DNA from: Priapulus caudatus
Taxonomy: Eukaryota > Priapulida > Priapulimorpha > Priapulimorphida > Priapulidae
Length of the DNA: 28,175 bases
Reading direction: 5' to 3'
Assembly: GCF_000485595.1 (NCBI RefSeq)
Contig: NW_014577378.1
Span: forward strand, 80,004 to 108,178
The notes beneath the pieces were generated by a model, which was not told the DNA's origin, made no database searches, and was given only the letters and a program-made list of their open reading frames with translations. The first letter of the stretch is position 1; every line of letters begins with the position of its first letter. Position numbers and translations under genes: made by a program. This document shows positions 24,101-28,175 of this stretch, piece by piece.

Positions 24101-26782
24101 GCCCTGCAGACCATCTCTGAGTTGAGAACCCCAACCACGACCACGCGAGTGGCTTTCCCCTTTGGCGACCGTTGCTATGGTTGAGGGTCGTTCAGAGGAG
24201 AGACAGTAGGTAGGGGTGCTTGATAGTTTAGCTAGCTTCTAATAGATTAGCTTCTAATAGTTTTGAGCGAGTTAGCACGAGGAATAAGCTTGATAGGTAT
24301 GCAAGGGAGAAGCAGTGCGTACCACATAGAATGGGGACAAGGTGGGTCAGGACGGTGAAGGTGGGTGAAGTGCGGTGTGAGGCGGTAAGTAATGTTAAGC
24401 ATAACATTGGTTGGTATCATCACACAAGCGGTAGTTGGGCAGGGCAGACCTCTGAGCTATGCCTCTGAATGAGCTATGTTTGGTGACACCCTGTATGGGG
24501 GTTGGTGGCCAAGGCTGCCCACTGTTTGATTGACTTCACACTGAATAGGTTGTCAGCATCCTCTAGGTGTCTCTTGCTACAGGCTGTGTGCAAGGACAAC
24601 TTGTTCCCCGGTATCCACGTCTTCGCTGTTGGCTCGGGAAACAACGACGAACCTAAACGGGCGTACCTACTTACGTTTGTCATTGCCATCGGATGCATCC
24701 TGATCGGTAAGTGTCCCAACTAAGAGTTCGGATGCTACTGTCCGGTCCTAGGAGTGGGTAGCAGTTACTTGTACGACTTGAAGTGGCTTTATAAACATTG
24801 GCAAGGTTGCTAATAAAGTTAATCTCAGTTAGATCCATAATCAGTACAAAATAACTTACTCTGACGAAATTTTCGTCCATCTTTCCGACAGAATTCCTCA
24901 GGTCTAACGTTTCCAGGTAGATGGCAGCACTGGAAACGGAAGGTCGAACCTGGTTATTTTTGGGCGGCCTCCAGCCTGCGGTCCTCTCGAATGGGTGCAG
25001 ATCTGAGAATGTTGTCGTAAATGTGGGATAGATTGTATGACCCCTCATCTCTATTCATTGTAGTCGGTTCTCTGCGGATGTGAATTGCTTCTCTGATTTG
25101 TCTGCGCCTCGGAATTGATTCCTTTGACACCACAGTGGTCTCTTTCCAGTCCGGCAGATGGTTTTGATCGACCATACGGTCTGTTATGGCTGACTTATGC
25201 TGTTGTCCTGAAGTGGACGCACGAGCCGCTCGTGTGCTGGTTCCTTTTGTGTGAGTGTTGACATCAGTCATATGTTCTTTTAAACGTGTGCCAAATTTTC
25301 TGCCTGTTTCCCCAATGTACGTACTGTCACAGTTCGAGCAGGCGATACGGTATACACATCCGGTAGTATTTTTGTTTTCAATTTTGTCCTTGGGATGTAC
25401 TAAGATGTTCCTGATGGTCTTGTGGGGTTTGAATGCTGAAGAGATGTTGAAGGTCCTTAAGGTGCGGGCTAACCTCTCGGACATGCCCTTGATGTAAGGA
25501 ATGATAACTAACCCCTTATTTTTCGTTTTCAAGTCGTTCCCCTTCTTTTTCAATTGGTTGTTGGTCACTTTTGTTTCTATTTTCCGTTTTGTGTCTTCAA
25601 TTGTCCAGTTTGGGTAGCCGCAATTTCGAAGTGCGTGTCGAATCTCAAGTTCTTCGGCGCGTATATCTTTCGGTTCCGTTACAACGGTGTTCAGCTCTAT
25701 CAAGTAGTGTGCGGACGACTCCCAGTTTGTGAGTTATCGGGTGGTGGGACTGAAAGTTCAGATATTGATTGGTATGGGTCTTCTTCCTGTAGACCACGGT
25801 TTTTAGCGTACCATCTTCTTTGCTCACAATCTTCGTGTCTAGGAAAGGAATGCTGTTGTTTTCCATTTCTTCAGAGGTGAATTGTATGTTGCCGGACGTA
25901 TCTATTGAGTTGAGATGATCATTGAGGATGCGTGTGGATCCCTTGGTAACCACCGCTAGTATGTCATCTACATAGCGTTTCCGAAATCTGGGTTTGATAT
26001 GTTCAGACGCTGTATTGATGGCTGTCTGTTCTAAATCTTCCATGTATAAGTTGGCAACGATCGGAGATACGGGGCTACTCATCGCCGTGCCGAACTTCTG
26101 TTGATATAACTGTCCGCCAAACATGAAATAGGTGGTGGTGAGCACAAATTCCAGCAACTCCATTATGTCGTCTACAGTGAGTAGCGTTTTCTATCTACCT
26201 TGAAACGTTAGACCTGAGGAAGTCTGCCGGAGAGATGGACGAAAATTTCGTCAGAGTAAGTTATTTGGTACTGATTATGGCATGTAAACTATAGAGATCC
26301 GATGAAATTATTTAATCATCTATTGGCAAGGTTGCATTTTGTAAACGTTAGCAACGTTGCATTTTATCTAATGTTAGCAAAGGTGCATCTTATAAACAGT
26401 GGCAAGTTTGCATTTTATAAACCTCAGCAAGGTTCAATTTTGTAAACAAATCTCACGTAAAATGTTTCATTACCCGAAACAAGGCAAAAAAAACCAGAAA
26501 AACCATGTGTCGAAACTAATTTTACATCAGAAACAAGGCAAATATACAGCACAAAAACTGCACATCTCATTAAATCAATCATTTGATGATGTAAGAAATC
26601 AATGATGTAAGAAATCAATGATGTAAGAAACCACATATAAACAATGTGTCGCGTGTGATTGTGAGCCTTGTGTTTTCCAGCGGAGTTGAACGTGATTGCC
26701 CCGATCATCTCCAACTTCTTCCTGATGGCCTACACGCTAATCAACTACTCGTGCTTCGATGCCTCCTTCTCCAACTCCCCGG
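11617..26782 (+). CDS. SLC12-family cation-chloride cotransporter (NKCC/NCC branch), thirteen exons, 3' end off window
   Basis: This membrane protein couples inward Na+ (with or without K+) and Cl- movement across the plasma membrane. Thirteen exons join in frame into about 619 residues (family about 1000-1200). Residues 1-183 are a hydrophilic N-terminus with RFVV at 26-29 (fits the RFx[V/I] SPAK/OSR1 docking motif), a Gln run and the LPRVDHYR block next to family regulatory phospho-threonines. Then come [26 protein letters not shown] (TM1), [17 protein letters not shown] (TM3; its Tyr contacts K+ in NKCC1), [19 protein letters not shown] (TM6), [14 protein letters not shown] (TM8; paired Ser of the Na+ site, pointing to the Na-dependent branch) and [13 protein letters not shown] (TM10). 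The exon 10 loop has Asn-glycosylation sites. ATG 11617 is the first Met after a TAG at 11593. NKCC versus NCC is undecided. Confidence 0.96.
12166..13204. other. SLC12 intron 1
   Basis: Holds the telomere-like tract at 12652-12938. Otherwise nothing recognisable. Confidence 0.6.
12652..12938. repeat. Degenerate CCCTAA (telomere-like) tract
   Basis: About 290 bp of CCCTAA units mixed with variants such as CCCAACC, CCCTCACC and CCCTATCC. A remnant CCCTCACCCTAACC sits at 13006-13020. This is an interstitial degenerate telomere-type microsatellite on the CCCTAA strand. Confidence 0.9.
13205..13309 (+). CDS. SLC12 exon 2
   Basis: Encodes 35 codons (184-218) ending [12 protein letters not shown], the conserved lead-in to TM1. 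Acceptor GTTATGCAG and donor CTG|GTAAGA. Confidence 0.95.
13310..13641. other. SLC12 intron 2
   Basis: 332 bp without any repeat or element I can recognise. Confidence 0.5.
13642..13717 (+). CDS. SLC12 exon 3 (TM1)
   Basis: Encodes [18 protein letters not shown] and VVGQTGL (219-243) plus one base. Acceptor TTTCGCTAG and donor TTAG|GTACGA. TM1 carries part of the ion pathway in the family. Confidence 0.95.
13799..14534. mobile_element. TTAA-flanked inverted-repeat element with a duplicated left end
   Basis: Terminal inverted repeats begin AGGAATAATAGGTCC and are flanked by TTAA (13795-13798 outer, 13864-13867 inner, 14535-14538 right). The left 69-bp end is in tandem duplicate (13795-13863, 13864-13932). 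The arms extend about 130 bp inward to GCTGGTTAC (about 13985 and 14410). TTAA duplications fit piggyBac- or Kolobok-type transposases supplied in trans. No transposase frame inside. Confidence 0.85.
15093..15188 (+). CDS. SLC12 exon 4 (TM2)
   Basis: Encodes [19 protein letters not shown] and [13 protein letters not shown]. Acceptor ATGATTTCAG and donor GGAG|GTAAGC. Phase 1 on both sides. Confidence 0.95.
15212..15765. mobile_element. TTAA-flanked non-autonomous element
   Basis: Inverted ends CACGTTCAACGC and GCGTTGAACGTG are flanked by TTAA at 15208-15211 and 15766-15769. The 554-bp interior has subterminal ACTCGTGTTTCGCG repeats near 15705 and 15745, and no protein frame. It lies 20 bp after the exon 4 donor. 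TTAA target use again suggests piggyBac- or Kolobok-type mobilisation. Confidence 0.82.
15770..17165. other. Remainder of SLC12 intron 4
   Basis: No gene or clear element in about 1.4 kb. The sequence is AT-rich. Confidence 0.5.
17166..17305 (+). CDS. SLC12 exon 5 (TM3)
   Basis: Encodes [20 protein letters not shown] through [12 protein letters not shown] (to residue 322). Acceptor CATTTGCAG and donor AAG|GTAATT. Confidence 0.97.
17306..17885. other. SLC12 intron 5 before the retroelement
   Basis: G-rich start, then unique sequence. TACAGTCAAACCTGTGTTA at 17700-17718 looks like a mariner-type terminus, but no matching right end was found. Confidence 0.35.
17886..18044 (-). repeat. Left terminal repeat of Penelope-like copy 1
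   Basis: Inverted copy of 18874-19031, about 95% alike by eye. Its inner edge meets the truncated RT frame directly, as expected when the 5' end is lost. Confidence 0.9.
18039..18875 (+). pseudogene. Penelope-like RT C-terminus and GIY-YIG endonuclease, with an in-frame stop
   Basis: The frame opens without a true start inside the left terminal repeat. It reads [30 protein letters not shown] and [10 protein letters not shown] (RT thumb side), GYPNW, then [20 protein letters not shown] with LKEHKKDV, the GIY-YIG endonuclease of Penelope-like elements. RT palm motifs (YVDD) are absent. A TGA at 18762-18764 falls where copy 2 has Trp in HLPDWKE. Beyond it the same frame stays open to TAG at 18873-18875. 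Best read as a decayed fragment. Confidence 0.9.
18874..19031 (+). repeat. Right terminal repeat of Penelope-like copy 1, hammerhead-like motif
   Basis: Contains TTGAGAA (18944-18950), a GCCTCC (18952-18957) / GGAGGC (18963-18968) stem, then GAAAC at 18969-18973 and GTC. GCT (18941-18943 region) can pair with AGC (18977-18979). This follows hammerhead order, but TTGAGAA departs from CUGANGA at two positions. Confidence 0.6.
19140..19250 (+). CDS. SLC12 exon 6 (TM4)
   Basis: Encodes 37 codons (323-359): [17 protein letters not shown] through GMEWEAR. Acceptor ATGTTGACAG and donor CGG|GTGAGT. A second AG 15 bp downstream (TTGCAG) could serve as an in-frame alternative acceptor that drops five codons. 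Confidence 0.94.
19251..19980 (+). repeat. Purine-rich tract in SLC12 intron 6
   Basis: About 700 bp strongly biased to G and A on the plus strand (GGGAGGGG, GGAGGTAAAGGAGAG and similar), starting at the exon 6 donor, with one ordinary stretch near 19550-19720. It creates Pro/Ser/Leu-rich open frames on the minus strand with no family resemblance. No strict period seen. Confidence 0.6.
19990..20347. repeat. 39-bp minisatellite (SLC12 intron 6)
   Basis: About nine units of 39 bp built on ACACGTGTACACGCGTGAAC and ACATACCGTGTACATGTAA; two units are shortened to 23 bp. CCGT anchors fall at 20020, 20059, 20098, 20137, 20160, 20199, 20238, 20277, 20316 and 20339. Each unit is partly self-complementary (ACACGTGT, GTGTACATGTAA). 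The period is divisible by 3, which explains long Cys/His/Thr-rich frames on both strands. Confidence 0.95.
20556..20667 (+). CDS. SLC12 exon 7 (TM5)
   Basis: Encodes [19 protein letters not shown] through GVKGYTGYS (360-396) plus one base. Acceptor GCTTACAG and donor AGTG|GTGAGC. Confidence 0.96.
20828..20852. repeat. ATT trinucleotide microsatellite
   Basis: About eight ATT units in SLC12 intron 7, 45 bp before the exon 8 acceptor. Confidence 0.9.
20898..21025 (+). CDS. SLC12 exon 8 (TM6)
   Basis: Encodes residues 398-439, including [19 protein letters not shown] and the family signature [14 protein letters not shown]. Acceptor CATCCCTCTAG and donor GCC|GTGAGT. Confidence 0.97.
21091..21227. 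repeat. Small inverted repeat in SLC12 intron 8
   Basis: GCGAATTCGACG near 21092-21103 and its complement CGTCGAATTCGC near 21215-21226 enclose about 110 bp. It could be a very short element; no target duplication identified. Confidence 0.5.
21390..21490 (+). CDS. SLC12 exon 9 (TM7)
   Basis: Encodes [20 protein letters not shown] and [13 protein letters not shown] (440-472) plus two bases. Acceptor TTTCTCACAG and donor TCAG|GTGAGC. Confidence 0.97.
21519..21552. repeat. TTG trinucleotide microsatellite
   Basis: About eight TTG units close to the exon 9 donor in SLC12 intron 9. Confidence 0.85.
21600..21925. repeat. 36-bp minisatellite (SLC12 intron 9)
   Basis: About eight units of the TCATCTCTTCATAGTTTGTG type; TAGT anchors fall at 21647, 21683 and 21719, a 36-bp period. 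On the minus strand it reads as 12-residue units [13 protein letters not shown] 138-codon minus frame (21903-21487) results, but it lies in an SLC12 intron and resembles no family. Confidence 0.93.
21952..22057 (+). CDS. SLC12 exon 10 (extracellular loop)
   Basis: Completes Arg473, then 35 codons (474-508): [36 protein letters not shown] and NFT are N-glycosylation sequons in the TM7-TM8 loop, glycosylated in vertebrate relatives. The donor CAT|GTACGT is the first of five near-identical copies. Confidence 0.93.
22044..22300 (+). repeat. 56-bp minisatellite that repeats the exon 10 splice donor
   Basis: TGCATGTACGTAAC occurs at 22053, 22109, 22165, 22221 and 22277, exactly 56 bp apart. The first copy spans the exon 10/intron 10 boundary (CAT|GTACGT). 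Unit body: ACCTCGCGCACCTGTTATAC then ACCTGTCTAACGACG. The array ends within about 65 bp of the exon 11 acceptor. Confidence 0.95.
22365..22472 (+). CDS. SLC12 exon 11 (TM8)
   Basis: Encodes 36 codons (509-544): [36 protein letters not shown]. Acceptor TGTTTGCAG and donor CAG|GTAGGC. A transposon starts at intron base 6, so bases 1-5 of the intron come from its target duplication. Confidence 0.96.
22478..24081. mobile_element. 1.6-kb DNA-transposon-like element inserted at the exon 11 donor
   Basis: It begins CAGGGGTAGAAATTAAC and ends GTTAATTTCGCACCCTG, imperfect inverted repeats. Both sides carry GGTAGG (22472-22477, 24082-24087). The first ~280 bp match the element at 7099-7451. Inside are GAGAGCG/CGCTCTCG hairpin segments at 22765-22895 and 23960-24045, also related to 27472-27790. 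No transposase frame seen, so probably non-autonomous. Confidence 0.82.
24082..24582. other. Right part of SLC12 intron 11
   Basis: No element or repeat recognised beyond the TAGCTTCTAATAG duplication near 24232-24260. This would be the original intron before the transposon insertion. Confidence 0.5.
24583..24706 (+). CDS. SLC12 exon 12 (TM9)
   Basis: Encodes [19 protein letters not shown] through [14 protein letters not shown] (545-585) plus one base. Acceptor CTTGCTACAG and donor ATCG|GTAAGT. Confidence 0.96.
24835..24921 (-). repeat. Terminal repeat of Penelope-like copy 2 (left)
   Basis: Reverse complement of 26194-26280 with a few differences. It carries the same hammerhead-type motif on the minus strand (CTGAGGA core at about 24895-24901). 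Confidence 0.85.
24954..26192 (-). pseudogene. Penelope-like reverse transcriptase/GIY-YIG endonuclease, frameshifted
   Basis: The upstream part (26192 to about 25700) reads [38 protein letters not shown] (catalytic Asp pair), [14 protein letters not shown] and VVRTLLDRA. The frame then shifts by one base near 25695-25703. The rest (to 24954) reads [30 protein letters not shown], and the endonuclease [20 protein letters not shown] with LKEHMTDV, ending [12 protein letters not shown] motifs 1-3 are absent, so the copy is truncated as well as frameshifted. No start codon can be assigned. Confidence 0.92.
26194..26280 (+). ncRNA. Candidate hammerhead ribozyme in a Penelope-like terminal repeat
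   Basis: CTGAGGA at 26214-26220 fits the CUGANGA core. GAC (26211-26213) and GTC (26250-26252) form stem I; GTC (26222-26224) and GAC (26238-26240) form stem II after a bulged A. GAAA (26241-26244) and TTTC follow with a very short stem III; predicted cleavage is after C26249. Hammerhead motifs with minimal stem III are known in Penelope-like terminal repeats. Self-cleavage is inferred only. Confidence 0.55.
26322..26448. repeat. Degenerate ~25-bp minisatellite flanking the retroelement
   Basis: About five units of the form GGCAAGGTTGCATTTTATAA plus AC. One unit (24789-24810) lies on the far side of the Penelope-like copy, so the array was split by the insertion. Confidence 0.8.
26681..26782 (+). 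CDS. SLC12 exon 13 (TM10; last certain exon in window)
   Basis: Completes Ala586, then [20 protein letters not shown] and [13 protein letters not shown], with one base of the next Gly. Acceptor GTTTTCCAG and donor CCGG|GTAAGA. The next exon should start with GW-x-P-type residues before YYNMW; only degenerate copies of that start are visible. Confidence 0.95.
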
Positions 26783-27160
26783 GTAAGACCCTCGTTAAAT
26801 CTAGGTGAGACTATCATTAAATACAGGTAAAGCCCAGGAAGGAACCTTGATACACACAGTTTAGACCCTCGTGTAATGCAGGTAAAGCTCAGGTAAGACC
26901 ATCGTTGAATACAGGTAGAGACCAGCTAGGAATTTCAATACATGCCAGTGAGACTCTCGCATATAAACCAAGTAACGCTTAGGTGAGTCTCTCGTTAAAC
27001 ACGGAAAAAACTTAGATGAGATACTCGTTAAATGCGGGTAAAGGTCAGATGTGGCGTTCGTTAAATTCCCGTAAAACATGGGTGAACATGCGATCCTCAG
27101 TAGATGCACGTAAAGGTCAGGTGTGACCCTCGTTAAACGCTGGACAAGGACAGCTAAGAT
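26783..27160 (+). repeat. Degenerate minisatellite starting at the exon 13 donor
   Basis: The intron opens GGTAAGACCCTCGTTAAAT. Variants recur: GGTGAGACTATCATTAAAT, GGTAAGACCATCGTTGAAT, GGTGAGTCTCTCGTTAAAC and others, with ACAGGTAAAG words between, about 30-40 bp apart. Many copies keep a donor-like GGTAAG or GGTGAG. Confidence 0.75.
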
Positions 27161-27269
27161 TTTATCAGTGATGTTGTGTGCATAACACCTCTTACACCTC
27201 ACCTGTTTTCTACCTGACTGTCGGCTTCCGTCCACCACTACAGTACTAAAACGTGTGACTGTTACCACT

Positions 27270-28175
27270 CACTAACCCCGTGTTGTTTATGTGACTGTAG
27301 GTTTCCCACGTATGTTCCAGTATTATGGCATGTTGCTGTTACCACTAACTAACCCATAGTCTCTATGTGGCTGTAAGGTTCACTTTGGTGTACCAATACT
27401 ACAGAATATGGCTGTTAGGACTAACTAACCCATATTTTCTGCGTGACTGTAAGATTCCCTTTGGTGTAACACAGGGTAAAAAATACATGGCCCGAGTGAT
27501 GAGCGATTCGCTCTTCAAACCTCTGAAATCGCTCCTGCAAAACAAATTACGAGAGCGAAAAAAGAAAAAAAAAATTTGAAAAAATCGCTCTCGTAGCGGA
27601 TGTGCGAGCTAAAAATATGTGAATTGCACAGTGAATTGCATGAAGATATACATGTAGATGTGTCAGAATGTATGAAAATATACAAAAAAATAGGCAATTC
27701 AAAATAGCTCCCGTAAAAAATTTTGACGAGAGCTATTTTTTCCACAGACTTGAAAAACAGCTCCTGTGGGAAAAAAAATTTATTTCCCTGGTGTACCAGT
27801 ACTACAACATGTGGCTGTTACCACTAACTAACCTATATTTTCTGCGTGACTGTAAGGTTCACTTTGGTGTACCGATACTACAGCATATTATATATGGCTG
27901 TTACCACTAACTAACCTATATTTTCTGCGTGACTGTAAGGTTCACTTTGGTGTACCGATACTACAGCATATTATATATGGCTGTTACCACTAACTAACCT
28001 ATATTTTCTGCGTGACTGTAAGGTTCACTTTGGTGTACCGATACTACAGCATATTATATATGGCTGTTACCACTAACTAACCTATATTTTCTGCGTGACT
28101 GTAAGGTTCACTTTGGTGTACCGATACTACAGCATATTATATATGGCTGTTACCACTAACTAACCTATATTTTCT
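27270..28175 (+). repeat. 83-bp tandem array carrying an acceptor and an exon-14-like start
   Basis: Four near-perfect units start CTGCGTGAC at 27842, 27925, 28008 and 28091; the last runs to the window edge. Diverged units lie at about 27290, 27370, 27440 and 27790. Each unit has ACTAAC branch-point-like words, TGTAAG or TGTAG, then sequence that in the best copies reads VYQYYNMWLL, like the start of the next SLC12 exon. Confidence 0.85.
27472..27790. mobile_element. hAT-like short element inside the 83-bp array
   Basis: It starts CAGGGTAAAAAATAC and ends ATTTCCCTG. The flanks GTGTAACA and GTGTACCA match at 7 of 8 bases, fitting an 8-bp target duplication. It interrupts one repeat unit. The interior has GAGAGCG/CGCTCTCG and CTCCCGTAAAA hairpins, related to 22765-22895 and 23960-24045. 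Confidence 0.7.

Larger units (their letters stand above)
24835..26280 (-). mobile_element. 5'-truncated Penelope-like retroelement, antisense in SLC12 intron 12
   Basis: Inverted repeats of 87 bp (24835-24921, 26194-26280) bound the coding remnant. The coding is RT from just before the [11 protein letters not shown] motif, YVDD, and a GIY-YIG endonuclease, broken by a frameshift. The repeats carry a hammerhead-type core. The flanks are copies of a GGCAAGGTTGCATTTT minisatellite, so it inserted into a tandem repeat. Confidence 0.9.

Noticed and set aside
27301-27359. True SLC12 exon 14 at 27301
   Set aside because: The phase and acceptor fit, but it reads into TAG after 19 codons and matches the family weakly; treated as a pseudo-exon in the 83-bp array.

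Overview
This is intron-rich animal nuclear DNA. It holds two divergently transcribed protein genes, both running off the window, and many mobile elements and minisatellites inside long introns. GT-AG introns, TTAGGG-type degenerate repeats, Penelope-like retroelements and the two gene families all indicate a metazoan. Minisatellites that copy exon-intron junctions recur here. From memory, such repeats were described in amphioxus genes under the name 'mirages', so a cephalochordate is a plausible but unproven host.

Minus strand, 11225 down to 857: the first nine coding exons of a lysosomal beta-N-acetylhexosaminidase (HEXA/HEXB type, GH20). They give about 426 residues: signal peptide, N-terminal domain, and the (beta/alpha)8 domain up to just past the catalytic Asp-Glu pair. 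All phases agree, provided intron 1 uses a GC donor. The C-terminal exons lie left of position 1.

Plus strand, 11617 to 26782: the first thirteen coding exons of an SLC12 cation-chloride cotransporter of the Na-dependent NKCC/NCC branch. They give about 619 residues: a regulatory N-terminus with a possible SPAK/OSR1 docking motif, then membrane segments to about TM10. The remaining exons lie right of 28175. The two ATGs are 391 bp apart, so the genes probably share a bidirectional promoter.

Intron content. Hexosaminidase intron 1 holds an element with 6-bp target duplications (7099-7451), two hAT-like elements (8158-9035, 9143-9708) and a 0.9-kb foldback (about 9838-10745). SLC12 introns hold a degenerate telomere-like tract, two TTAA-flanked elements, two truncated Penelope-like elements with inverted terminal repeats and hammerhead-ribozyme-like motifs, several minisatellites, and a 1.6-kb element inserted exactly at the exon 11 splice donor.

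The most unusual theme is tandem repetition of splice junctions: the SLC12 exon 10 donor, the exon 13 donor, an exon-14-like acceptor with exon start, and the hexosaminidase exon 6 acceptor. I found no prokaryotic-style system, CRISPR array, rRNA or tRNA.
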